From assembly GCA_905221605.1 (NCBI GenBank), contig CAJNDS010000633.1, forward strand, positions 37,635 to 101,634: a DNA stretch of 64,000 nt. Direction: 5' to 3'. Positions 53,580 to 64,000 of the stretch are shown here, piece after piece. The translations under genes were made by a program, and so were the position numbers. How positions within the stretch are numbered: position 1 is the first letter of the stretch; each line of letters opens with the position of its first letter. Below the pieces are notes generated by a model. That model saw only the letters and a program-made list of their open reading frames with translations, was not told where the DNA came from and did no database searches. This stretch comes from Symbiodinium natans (lineage: Eukaryota; Sar; Dinophyceae; Suessiales; Symbiodiniaceae).

Positions 53580-55100
53580 GCGCGGGTCCATGGGGAGGGG
53601 CACTAGCGGGTCCAGCGGGAAAGGTACGAGTCCAGCTTCTTGACGCCGACAAAGGGGGTCGGCGGATGATTGAACAAAAAGCAGTGTGGAGCTGGCGATT
53701 CTCCAGCCAAGAAACAGACTGGCGCAACTTTCTCGTGCAGTTGTTTATGAGATGATTGCAAGAAGGGTCTCATGTTGGGTGTAATTCAAAATTTTGTGTC
53801 CGACGTGTTTTAATCTGATTGCAGGGTCAACCCTAGAGAGCTTGGCCAGCCAGGCAGGCTTTTGAACAGCCTTGTTTGTTTGGAGAGTTCGCTGCCAGCA
53901 CGTGGGCCGACGAAGTTAAACAGATCCTTAAGATGGGAAGCAGAGGAACAGATGGACACGAAATATTCTATGGAACTGGAATTGTTCTGTTAACCCTCCA
54001 CAGTTTGGGGCCTGAAGTGGTCTGTTGGGGCCCCCCTCAGAAACCGAATGCATAAGATTGAATGGTCGCAGTTCGCCCGAATCGCTTTGGGGCGTTCCGC
54101 AAGCACTCCGAATGCCTTCGCTTGGACTCCGAACCCCCATTTCTCTCTGAACACTGTGAGCATTGTGACATCACTTTCGACAGCACTTTTGACATCATTC
54201 CCTGGCTCAGTGTCTCCAATCCTTGTGAAGTGCTGGGATGTTACGCTTAACAGGTTACAGCGAGTCTACCAGAGCGAGTCTACGAGTCGTTTCACGGCAA
54301 TAAGGGTTCCAACATGCAGAGTATGTGGGGCAGCTCGATACTGTGGCCGCGCTCACCCTTCTCAAAGCTTGGCTTCTGGGTTGGCGAAATGCCAATTTGA
54401 GTGCTCTGGACTTCCCCCCAAACAGTGAGTCAACACTCAGGGCAGCCAACGTCTAGAGCAAATAGGAGGGGCTAGATCGGATAGTACATGCGGCACGCGC
54501 GCCCCCCGTGTGCTTTTTCCCGAAGCTTGCACGAATTTGGGATGAACATCGCACTCTCGCCTAGGCGAGGGCGTTGCGACGCTCGTTGTGCTCGAAATTT
54601 CATCGTTTTGGACTTCAGTGCTCGCGAAATGCGAAATGGTAATCGTCGTCGTCGACGTCGTCGTCGTGGCTTTTGGACATCTGCGCTCGCGAATTGCGGA
54701 ACTCTCATCTTTTGGACATTGGGTTCGGGGCTCGCAGGGGCTCACATGGTCTCTCAAGATTTGGGGTCTATGCTGGCAGTTTTTGAGTACAGGAAAGTGA
54801 GTTGAATGAGATGCTATTCTTTCATGTCGCAGTGTAATGGTAGCGGAGGGAGGACTCGTGTTCTAATGGCAGGTCTCCGCAAACCCATTCATTGCATGCT
54901 TTTGCAGTGGCTCCTTGATAGTTTGACGAAAGTTGCCTGATGCGCTCCGGTTGCTCAAAGAGCAAGAGCTTGCAGTCTCCATGAGTAAAAAACGCAGTCA
55001 TGTGGGTTGTTGTTTGCAGTTTACAGTGGCTGGGCATAAACTTTAAACGAATCAGTGAAGACCCTCCTGGTGCTAGCAGTACACACATGTGTCATTTCAC
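53580..55100. other. Mostly non-coding; a possible short terminal exon at 53620-53752
   Basis: 'MIEQKAVWSWRFSSQETDW' runs to a TGA at about 53755 and looks like a short C-terminus, with no known domain. Two related words, 'ttttggacttcagtgctcgc' (54607) and 'ttttggacatctgcgctcgc' (54672), flank a TCG microsatellite. CTCTCGCCTAG occurs here (54554) and again at 56166 and 56332. Confidence 0.25.
54643..54667. repeat. TCG trinucleotide repeat with a palindromic centre
   Basis: (TCG)n with a central GTCGAC makes the tract almost self-complementary. Confidence 0.9.
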
Positions 55101-55123
55101 ATCTTCGTCTTTCGTGATTTCAG

Positions 55124-55289
55124 CTTCGTGAGCGATGCGCCATCCAATGAGCTGTCGTTGGATGCGGCCTTAGGGGTGTGCTCCCAGAGCCCCGCTCTCA
55201 CACGGGCCGTGAATGAGAAAGGCCAGGATCTAAATCAAAGGGTCTCAGCACTTGAGATCAAAAGGGGGTCAGCTCCCAAAATGTCTTAG
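55124..55289 (+). CDS. Candidate terminal exon of an unknown gene
   Basis: A good acceptor (ttcgtgatttcag, AG at 55122-55123) precedes an open frame reading 'FVSDAPSNELSLDAALG', then a heptad-like 'LTRAVNEKGQDLNQRVSALE' and a TAG/TAA-type end at 55289. The second half could be a short coiled coil. No domain recognised. Confidence 0.35.
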
Positions 55290-56340
55290 AAAACCTGTTT
55301 TGCACAGTCTGGCTGATGCGGAGGCCTCAGCTGGTACAGGACGAGGTTCTTCGAGCTCCAGCTCAGCAGGCATGTTGGGACTTTTGGGATATATTGTTTG
55401 TCCAGACACCCAGACTGCTCGTTGAAAGGTGTTCCACGTCACCTAGTATGGGGACGACCAGAGCTTGAAAGTTCCAGTTCGGCCGGGGTCTTTCAGCATT
55501 CGTTTGCTGGATTGCAGTGGCAGCAGAGCTTGCAGAGTGGCCTATACGAAGCTCTCCAATTGCCGGGGGGTGCAACAATATGGGGACTGGAGCCTCCTGG
55601 GGCCCGATGTCTTCCTCTTTCGACTTGCAGCGCCTACAAGCTTTGCCTCTCTCGCACCTCTCTTGTAACTTGCTCGCAAGCTGCGCATTCTGGTGACTTT
55701 GACACTGTGATTGATTCCTGTGCTCCCGGCTGCCAGCAACATACAGATCGCACAGTCCTCCATCATTGTTTGCCCTCTTGAAACTTGAAGGCTTGTGATA
55801 CCTTGTGGGGCCACTTATGATGTTGACTCGGCATGAGCTTGGAACCTCATTAGGAACAGGGAGAAGCTGAGAAGCAATGCATCTGCCAGCCTGGTATCGC
55901 CTTTGTGATGTCGGGAAGCATGTTCAAGCCTTCAGACAGATGGGCTTGTTGATCTTTCTCCTTTTTTGTGTGTCGTGATCGTGCAGTCAACACCCTGAGC
56001 GATCAATTCGAAGACGTGTACTTTTGTTTTCCCATTTGGTTTTCATTTATGCCCTTGTTTTGATGTTTCTATGTTTACCAATGGACAAACTACTTCGGGG
56101 TGATTGCGTTGGGAGTATGGGCTACGAAATCGATGACCCTTGCGGTGGTTGTTGTGGCCGGATGCTCTCGCCTAGGTGCCATGCGCAAGTCGCGAACGAT
56201 GGCGACCCGCTCGCTGTTTCCGAATTTCCGGTCTTGCCTAGGCGATGCGCGCATTTCAGGCCCCCCCGCAAACATCGAGAGTGCTCCCAAGCATCATGCT
56301 TTTGACATCACGGAGGGTGCCAACTTGCGCTCTCGCCTAG
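55290..56340. other. No firm gene; several open frames of unclear status
   Basis: 55398-55781 is open on the plus strand and overlaps another frame ('RACRVAYTKLSNCRGVQQY'). Neither is recognised. Nothing else is supported to the start of the arrays at 56.3 kb. Confidence 0.25.
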
Positions 56341-56344
56341 AACC

Positions 56345-56800
56345 ATGCGCGATTCAGAAACTGGACGCGATTCAAGAAACCAGGGTTCAGGAAACCAGGA
56401 TTCAGGAAACTGCGCGATTCAGGAAACCAGGATTCAGGAAACCACGCGATTCAGGAAACTGCGCGATTCAGGAAACTGTTTTCCCGCGATTCAGGAAACC
56501 GCGGTTCAGGAAACCACAAGATTCAGGAAACTGAAAACACGCGATTCAGGAAACCGCGCGATTCAGGAAACTGACAGCACGCGATTCAGGAAACTGCGTG
56601 ATTCAGGAAACTGCGCGATTCAGGAAACTGCGCGATTCAAGAAACCAGCGGATTCAGGAAACCACGCGATTCAGGAAACTGCTCGATTCAGGAAACTGCG
56701 CGATTCAGGAAACTGCACGATTCAGGAAACTGCGCGATTCAGGAAACCACGCGATTCAGGAAACCATGCGATTCAGGAAACCGCGCGATTCGGGCCTGTT
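56345..56800 (+). repeat. Short-period array, 17-bp unit GCGATTCAGGAAACTGC
   Basis: Some 25 units, many exactly 17 bases, share the core GATTCAGGAAAC and alternate C-T/C-A endings. Because 17 is not a multiple of 3, all frames give the same repeating peptide, and the open frame is not evidence of coding. The core is the reverse complement of the core in the array at 57226. Confidence 0.95.
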
Positions 56801-56819
56801 GAAATGTGGGGGGCTGCTT

Positions 56820-57215
56820 TGTGACACTAACCGTTGAAGCGCATTGGGCTCCAGCAGCCATTCAAGCAACAGCATTGGGCTCCAGCCTGTTGAAACTGGG
56901 TCTCGGGGGGGGGATGATAGCGTCAAGGACAAGGCTGCTTTGTGACACTAACCATTCAAGCGCATTGGGCTCCAGCAGCCATTCAAGCAACAGCATTGGG
57001 CTCCAGCCTGTTGAAACTGGGTCTCGGCGGGGGGGGGGATGATAGCGTCCAGGACAAGGCTGCTTTGTGACACTAACCATTCAAGCGCATTGGGCTCCAG
57101 CAGCCATTCAAGCAACAGCATTGGGCTCCAGCCTGTTGAAACTGGGTCTCGGGGGGGGGGGGGATGATAGCGTCCAGGACAAGGCTGCTTTGTGACACTA
57201 ACCATTCAAGCAACT
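56820..57215 (+). repeat. Three-copy tandem repeat of about 121-125 bp
   Basis: Units start with TGTGACACTAACC at 56820, 56941 and 57066, and a fourth begins at 57191 but is cut after 25 bases by the next array. Each ends in a G-run of 7-12 followed by 'GATGATAGCGTC'. Confidence 0.95.
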
Positions 57216-57225
57216 CCAATTCGCG

Positions 57226-57990
57226 GTTTCCGAATCCGCGTTTTCCAGTTTCCTGAATCAGCTGGTTTCCGAATCCGCGTTTTCCAGTTTCCTGAATCAG
57301 CTGGTTTCCGAATCCGCGTTTTCCAGTTTCCTGAATCAGCTGGTTTCCGAATCCGCGTTTTCCCGTTTCCTGAATCAGCTGGTTTCCGAATCCGCGTTTT
57401 CCAGTTTCCTGAATCAGCTGGTTTCCGAATCCGCGTTTTCCAGTTTCCTGAATCAGCTGGTTTCCGAATCCGCGTTTTCCAGTTTCCTGAATCAGCTGGT
57501 TTCCGAATCCGCGTTTTTCAGTTTCCTGAATCAGCTGGTTTCCGAATCCGCGTTTTCCAGTTTCCTGAATCAGCTGGTTTCCGAATCCGCGTTTTCCAGT
57601 TTCCTGAATCAGCTGGTTTCCGAATCCGTGTTTTCCAGTTTCCGGAATCAGCGGTTTCCAGTTTCCGAATCCGCGTTTTCCAGTTTCCTGAATCAGCTGG
57701 TTTCCGAATCCGCGTTTTCCAGTTTCCTGAATCAGCTGGTTTCCGAATCCGCGTTTTCCAGTTTCCTGAATCAGCGGTTTCCAGTTTCCGAATCCGCGTT
57801 TTCCAGTTTCCCGAATCAGCTGGTTTCCGAATCCACGTTTTCCAGTTTCCTGAATCAGCTGGTTTCTCGAATCCTGGTTTCCCGAATCCGCGTTTTCAGT
57901 TTCCGAATCCGCGTTTTGTAGTTTCCAGAATCAGGGTTTTCCAGTTTCCGAATCCGGCGCGTTTCCAGTTTCCGAATCCGCGGCTGACCG
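57226..57990 (+). repeat. 39-bp tandem array, inverted relative to the 56.3-kb array
   Basis: The unit is 39 bases: GGTTTCCGAATCCGCG, then TTTTCCAGTTTCC, then TGAATCAGCT. There are about 18 copies with a few deletions. It contains GTTTCCTGAATC, the reverse complement of the core of the first array. As 39 is divisible by three, one frame reads a 13-residue repeat ('FRIRVFQFPESAG') to a stop at 58199. Translation is unproven. Confidence 0.95.
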
Positions 57991-57999
57991 TCATAGGTC

Positions 58000-58900
58000 T
58001 TGTGCGCATGTCGTACTTGAAGCCGTGCCCTTGCAGTGGTCCTGATCCGTTTCGCGAAAACGTAGCAGGGACGGACGGCGCTTTCATGCATGCTGAGCTC
58101 TTGGATGGTGTGGCTTCGTGCGATGCTCGTGGAGTGTCCTTAAAGTGTGACGTGGCGTTTGGGGGTCTCTGCCGGCATAATTTCGCTTCCCAGTTCTGAG
58201 ACTATGTTCAACCCAGACAGCGCTGCCCATGCTTCGCAGCAGGATCAAAGGTGTGCCGCATTTCCCGGGTGTCTGACTTTCAGGCTTCAGTGAAGGACCC
58301 AGTATGCAGTCTTTGACGAGGCACCCATACATTCCTGCCTGCTTGTTTAGCAGCACGCATTTTTCCCAAAAACGCCGAAATGCGAAAGCTCGATGTTTGC
58401 GACAGTTGAAGTTCTGATTTAGACGAGGGGAGGGCTTTCTTGAGAACCGCGCAGATTTGAAAACTGATTTTGATGCGCTGAACTGACTTGCCATGCCATG
58501 CCCAGGCACGTAGTCACGACATAGTCATGTTGGACTGAAAGATTCGAGCTTTTCGGTTGAGTCTTCGGCGTGTCGTCGAGTTCTATGGCATGCCCATTGC
58601 ATGCCCGATGGCGCGGAAGATATTTGTTTTGGGAACATTCAGTGTTTTTGTCTTTAATGTTCTCTCCTTCAGGGAGAAGACCTCTTCAGCCCATATGAAG
58701 ACAAGGATCGAAGGCGCGCCAGCACTTTGCACTTTTCACTCTCCATTTCGTGACAAGTCCGGCTTGTGCTGTAAGGATGGGCCACGGGTTTGCAGCTAGG
58801 CAGGGCGCCGGGATTTGAGCGGACTGGCATGGATTTTCATTGCAGTTCAGCATCGCATCTTAACCCCAAACGCAGGAAGGCTCGGAACGAGCTCGTGTAG
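58000..58900. other. No firm gene between the arrays and the unknown gene
   Basis: The open frame from the 39-bp array continues to 58199 through unique sequence ('CPCSGPDPFRENVAG'), which could be coincidental. Upstream exons of the gene at 58907 may lie here. Confidence 0.25.
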
Positions 58901-58906
58901 GCAAAG

Positions 58907-61900
58907 GTGATTCGTGACAACCTGGCACGCACCAGGAATACCCAGCTGGAGCAGCAGATGCAGGAACAGATGCAGGAGCATGGCGATACTTCCAATCCTT
59001 CCAATCCTTCCAGCTCCGTATCTTGTCATCATGCATCATCGTAGCTTCGTGGCTTCGGATTTTGAAGGTGCAAGCTTTGGAGATTTTGGGTTCAAAGCTT
59101 GCCAGACAGCCTCGTGTTTAGGGCAGTTGGAGATGGTTTTGTGTCATTTCAGGCAGGCTCTGTTCTGTGTTCTGTGTTCTGTGTTCTGTGTTCTGTGTGT
59201 GTGTGTGTTTGTACCAAGACGAGCAGCTCGGACACCAAGAAGTCTGGCAAGGACTCCGCGAAGGACTCCGGGCACTGACATGGGAAGTGTCCGAGAGCCT
59301 GAGAGTCCGTGGAACGGAGCCAGGACGGGTCTTCCATGCCGGCTTCGTCGGCCAAGGCAGCCAGAAAGCATCGGAAAGCAGCTCATAGCAAGACGGAGTA
59401 AGTCTTGTCATCTTTTGGACGTTGACCAGGTGTATGTGAAGGATTTCTATGCGAAGTTGAAGGAAGTCGCAAAGCACACATCTCCCAGCAACAGGCCGCT
59501 CCCAAGACTCACTTGCGGCGACTTCTCTAGAAAGCATTGCGCGAGGTACTGGTTCTGACAGTGATGTGTGGTGCAAGCGGTTGATGTTTTTTGGAAACGG
59601 CTGAGTTCTTGCGATGGGCCGGAGGTTTAGGCTTGACTTTTCACTTTGGCTTTTGCTTTGGCTGGCGTGTGAGCCACGATCTGATAATTCAGAGCTATGG
59701 TACTTCCAACAGCTCGAAATCCTTCCAAACGAGTTGCAAGCGACAAGTTTCGGTGAGTGCGCGTTTTGTCGGCCCAAGGGGCCAAGCCATGATGGGGGTC
59801 TGGGGTGGGACTTGATCCGAACATGTGACTCGTTTGCCCTGCAGTCGTAGCATGTTCTGCATGTTATCTTTGGTTCCTCCCTATGGTCACGTCTGCGGCT
59901 TTGCAATGGCAACCTGAAGGTCTATGTATCTTCATGTCATGTAGGTCGTGTCATCGGTCCATGCGGCTTGGCGTCGCATACATGACAAAAGGGGGTAACA
60001 GCACAAGTTTTTTGAAGCTGCCCCAGCGTGTGCGTCCCTAGCAGCTGGTCTTCTGGTCCACGCGTAGAGCGAAATTTTGACTCAAGTCTACACGCAGCGA
60101 GACCTTCTTGTCTCTTCACACTTTGCCCTAAAGGGGCTGCAATTGCGAGGACAGCCTGGGACGCCGATGAGGTGGCAGAACTGGCAAGGCTTCTCGACGA
60201 CGAGGTCCGCAGAGTCAGCACCCTGTTGGACTGGGAAAAGGGATCTGAGCAGCTGCAGGCTGACGACGAAGACAGAGCCGAAGAAGAGGAAGATGATGAT
60301 GACGAAGATGAGCCCGACGGCACCGTTCTAAGTGAGGTTGCGACGATCAATTCTCACGATTGTTGGCCACTCCATCAACTTGAATCGCTGCAGGTGAGTG
60401 GTCGGTGGGATCCGAGAACCACGCGACAGGGCAGTGCAGGATTGCCCAAGTTGGCTTGGATCATCTCGGATCACGAGTTGAGTGCGAGGACAAAACAAAT
60501 CAACAAAACACGGCAGGAGGAACGGGGGAGAAACAAAGAGGAACGGGGAGGAACAGCGAGGAAGGAGAAGGAATGACGAGAGCGAGGAGGAGGGAGGACA
60601 TACTGTGAAGTGCGTCACGTTAGCCGCTTTAATTAGATAGCTTTCGCAATGCTGCCCTTATACAGTCGTGTCGGTACATAGAACCGCTGGAATCAAGAGA
60701 TGTGGAAAGCAGATACTGGCATCTTCGAGGTGGCCTTGCCATCGCCTTGCCATCACACAACTGCAGCGTGGGCAAAGGGCCCAAGAGCAAGCAAACCCAA
60801 GGCTTTGGATATGTGCCCTAGACCATTGACAAGTACAACGCACTTTACTTGACCGATACCTCGCAAAACGCCGATCCAAGTGCACGCTTTCGCGTAGTAC
60901 TCGGCAAAAATCGCTAAAGCATGACTAAAACTGATTTGGGAAGCAGTGCGCTCTGAACCCTGATGGCATTGACGGGCTGTATCGGGCTGTCCTGCAACAT
61001 TGATTTGTGGTCGCTTATGGCATGAAGGGCTGAAGGGTCTTTCGTGCCTGAAGGCCCTGCCATTACGTATGCACCTCAGAGTCTTCTTTCCGAAAGTGTT
61101 TTCCCTCATATACCGTCGGTCTTCCTATCTGTGCAGGTCTTCTCGAAAACTGGCTGCACAAATGGTACAGCGCAAGACCCTCAGATCTCCGAATGCACGC
61201 AGGATCTCAGAGAGTTGCGGAGTTTGTGGTTTGGTGGTATCCTGCAAGTGAGACATTCAGTATGGTGGACACATGAGGGAATGAGTTTCGTTGAAGCAGA
61301 TTCGGGCAGACGCCAAAAGAAGTAGCCTCATTTTGGTTGTCCAGAAGATGCACCATGCAACCTGGGCAATCAAGGTGTACATTCTGTCATTTGCCACATC
61401 CGAAAAGGTTCAGGCCAAGACCCTGCAAGCCCGCATCCCAAGCGACTTCGATGTTCCTGCATGTGGCATGTGCGGATATGTGTGGGCTCGGGGCTTCCAT
61501 GGACTCCCTATAATCTCCTTCGTACGAAGGAGGAAGACTTATCTTGCCTATGTTCAGGTCCAAACGCCACAAGTGTAAGCGCTTGGCGGCCGTCCTGGAC
61601 AAGGCACAGTGCTTCAGGTGTTGTCGTTCCGTATCGTCTCAGCACGAGTTAGATGTGGTGCTGCCGGCGGGCCCCTTGACGCAGGTGCGGTAGTCCCCCT
61701 GCCCCCGGCCATCCCACCCGCAACGTGGCACCACTCACTGTGCCAGTCGCGCCATGGCAGGTTGCGGCGAAAGAGCTGGTGGCCCCCCCTGAAAGAAAGG
61801 TGGAAACATAAGGGGCTTCACCCTACTGGTAGCCTTGCGCCTGGCTCCTCACAATACGGGCGTACGAGCCGTGAGGGCTTGACTTGGGAGTTGAAGTCTG

Positions 61901-63674
61901 GGGGGGGGGAACCCACCAGCATTAGTGCGCAAAACGGCGGCTAACTGCCCTGTCGGAAGCGACATCGTGAAACAAAGTCAAATTCAGTTGCGGGTTGCGC
62001 ATGCTTTTGTCGGGGCCTCATGTAAGACCGGTAAGTAGGGATAAGCGTACCACGGAGCGTTGGTGATGAGGGGGACCTGTGAAGAGGACGTAGAGGCAAA
62101 CCGTGCAATTCCAACTCCAGAGCCGCACTTGGGAGCAACTAGCGCGAGAGGGCCGCGGGCAGCACGGCGAAGGGCAAAGTGGCCGTTCCGGGTGCCGGTA
62201 GGGGTCTGGGGGATGCATGGTTGTTGGAGCCACCTTGGACAAGGAAACGTTCTGAGATGGAAGCCCAGAAGAAGCTAGGAATAGGTGGGCGCTGTACAAC
62301 ACGCCCAACACTGACATAGAGACCCCTAAAGCCCTACAAGGCGCAAGCCAGGGGAACAAGAGGAGGGGCAGCTGTCGCAACCGAGGGGGACGGAGGAACG
62401 AGCGAAAATTACTGGGGTATGCACGTGAGCTAAGATTGTTCCGCGTGCACCATGAAGTAGCGATCGTGCGGCAGTGTTGGAGGTTGGGGATTGACGAGCC
62501 GATGAGCCCTCTCCATTGGCCATCCGTTTCGACCGAAGGTCGCTCGATGTCGCTCGTGGATAGTCCGCTGAGGCGAAGTGAAAATAGGAGGCTTCACTTG
62601 ATTTCACTTGGGCACTGCATCCCCTTGTTCCCAGGTCACTGTGCCGTAAGCGCATGATGTGGGACGAGTGGCTGGGACAAACGAACCAATGTCAAGTCGA
62701 GTAGGGGTAGCTCGGCGGCCCTGTAAGACGCCCTGCCCGGATAGGAACGGTTGGAGTTCTCAGTTGCCAGCTCGTATATATATATATATGTATATGTATA
62801 TGAGAAAGATGAGAACAGGAGGCCTCACTCTTCGCACGCGGGGCAGTGCATTACATGCCCCATCATGCCCTCAAGCCTTGCTTCCCACATTCCGGGCCTG
62901 CCGAGATGCTTTTTGAAACAAAAGGCCAGTGGGCTTGCGGCGGATTGCAGCGGTCTGACAATTGTCAAGTTGCCGAGTTTTAGCACAGGTGTTGGATGAT
63001 GACCCTGACGCATTTCAGAACGTGGTGGATCAGCTTAGTGCCCAAGGCGAGTCTCCACAAACATCTCCCTGGGATCTGTCGGAACAAGTCAAGTTTGAGT
63101 TTGGTAATGTTTTTTCTCAATACTTTGCAACGATGAGCGTTTCAGGTGGATACCTGAACACAGTGGTCAAAAGCAAGGTAAGAAGCCTTCAGCAGAAGGC
63201 TCAGGCCGGAACCTTGTGTTCACATTCCCACTACGCAGTTTTCAAGCGCGCACGCTGCCAGGGTTCAGAACAGCCACAGGACGCACGGCGTGTGCTGAAG
63301 CCAGGATTAGTATCTTTGTGAGCCCCACCGGGTTACAGCTTTCCCCATCGACGCGGTCTGCCTAGAGCAGTTCCCGTAGCGGTGCTCGCAGGCTTGAACA
63401 GCGTGACCCGGGCATCCTGAAACCGATACGCATGGAAACCCATGGTATGTCGTCTGGTAAAATGCTTCAGGTTGTGGGATGACCGGGCGAATTTTTCAAC
63501 GCTCGGTTTCTTTCAGGAAGCATGAAATCGAACGTGCTTTGCCAGCATGTCGAAGGCCATCGCTGGTTTACATGTCCTAGACTCCTGGGTTCTGGCGAGA
63601 GGGGCCTCGATTCAGGCGAAGTTCGTTGTGCCGAATTGTGTCAGCCTCCCCTACATTGTAGATCGAGCTCGTGA
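58907..63674 (+). CDS. Multi-exon gene of unknown function
   Basis: A series of exon-like blocks sits on one strand between good splice sites. Exons: 58907-about 58990 ('TQLEQQMQEQMQEHGD', coiled-coil-like); 59430-59545 ('VYVKDFYAKLKEVAKH', donor GTACTG); 59674-59752 (joins the previous exon in phase as 'SHDLIIQSYGTS', donor GTGAGT); about 60134-60393 ('DADEVAELARLLDDEVRR' and a long acidic run, donor GTGAGT); 61137-61247 (111 bases, 'VFSKTGCTNGTAQD', donor GTGAGA); from 61345 ('KMHHATWAIKVYILSFA', end unclear); 62989-63177 (189 bases, 'VLDDDPDAFQNVVDQLSA', donor GTAAGA); 63517-63674 (acceptor tttctttcag, 'CQHVEGHRWFTCPRLL', TGA at 63672). Several exons are whole numbers of codons. No domain is recognised. 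The acidic run suggests a nuclear or chaperone-like protein only weakly. Links at 60134, 61345 and 63517 are uncertain. Confidence 0.5.
59160..59215. repeat. 7-bp TTCTGTG tandem repeat running into GT repeats
   Basis: About five TTCTGTG units, then (GT)n. It lies in an intron of the unknown gene model. Confidence 0.9.
62774..62802. repeat. TA/TATG microsatellite
   Basis: GTATATATATATATATGTATATGTATATG, within an intron of the unknown gene model. Confidence 0.9.
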
Positions 63675-63896
63675 CAGGTCACGAGCTCTGCAGCTCATGC
63701 TTTAGGCACTGCAGCTGCATAGCTTTGTAACTGGGACCACATATTATGACTTGCGACTCCGTGAAAGGTGTCACAAAGCAGCTCTTGCACCGGCTGCGTC
63801 CCACTCTGTGAAGTCTTGTCGTTCTTGTAGAACCTTCACTCTACTTTCCTGCGCCACTGAAGCCGTTGCAACACAGTCTCCGGTGTGTGCGCGCGC

Positions 63897-63909
63897 ATGT
63901 ATGTATGTA

Positions 63910-63948
<39 letters not shown>

Positions 63949-64000
63949 ATGTATGTATGTATGTATGTATGTATGTATGTATGTATGTGTGTGTGTGTGT
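63897..64000. repeat. GTAT / GTCT / GT compound microsatellite
   Basis: ATGT repeats, then CTGT repeats, then ATGT again and GT at the window end. The window breaks inside it. Confidence 0.95.

Noticed and set aside
52901-53727. Proline-rich minus-strand ORFs of 211 and 242 codons
   Set aside because: Artefacts of G-runs and tandem repeats.
56100-56837. ORFs encoding 'AIQETARFRKL' repeats
   Set aside because: The 17-bp period rotates the frame, so all three frames give the same peptide without selection.
56345-57990. CRISPR-like array
   Set aside because: Units are contiguous without unique spacers, and the genome is eukaryotic.

Overview
The window looks like nuclear DNA of a dinoflagellate, most likely of the Symbiodiniaceae type. 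This is inferred from recalled family signatures, not from a search. The evidence is: many-intron pentatricopeptide (PPR) exons carrying the 'SACEK' signature common in Symbiodinium gene models; a gag-like protein with a CCHC knuckle and a tyrosine recombinase of types abundant in these genomes; LINE pieces with an 'ANVTS' endonuclease start and a C-terminal pair of zinc ribbons; TTTAGGG-like interstitial repeats; short matches to the 3' end of the dinoflagellate spliced leader; and long stretches of degenerate repeats with few long ORFs. Nothing indicates bacterial operons, so the many short ORFs are not treated as genes.

Layout. 1-190: C-terminal end of an unknown ORF. 287-5200: a 5 kb inverted repeat with two near-identical 1.85 kb arms around a 1.2 kb centre holding a 5'-truncated LINE RNase H and zinc-ribbon region. 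5202-5300: a palindromic 11-bp array. 5310-7478: the 5' half of a related LINE (zinc finger, coiled coil, start of the endonuclease). 7479-11440: minus-strand retroelement debris with a tyrosine recombinase upstream of a gag-like gene, both broken. 11.8-24.5 kb: mostly non-coding, with LINE debris, a possible relict spliced leader and a few exon-like blocks. 24.6-28.6 kb: a plus-strand PPR gene with about a dozen motifs, many on separate exons. 28.6-33.6 kb: simple and tandem repeats. 33.6-43.6 kb: a degenerate dispersed and tandem repeat array, with a small insertion revealed by comparing two copies. 43.6-47.5 kb: duplicated blocks and a 254-bp tandem repeat. 48-55.3 kb: isolated exon-like blocks and a very G-rich repeat. 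56.3-58.0 kb: two oppositely oriented short-period arrays flanking a 125-bp repeat. 58.9-63.7 kb: a plus-strand multi-exon gene of unknown function, supported by phase-compatible exons and strong donors. The window ends in a microsatellite.

The mobile elements are mostly broken. The two likely functional host genes are the PPR gene, whose family usually binds organellar RNA, and the unknown gene at 58.9-63.7 kb. The observation that stands out most is a family of short GGAGG-loop-CCTCC hairpins spread through the LINE, which keeps one codon phase wherever it lies in ORF1 and the endonuclease.
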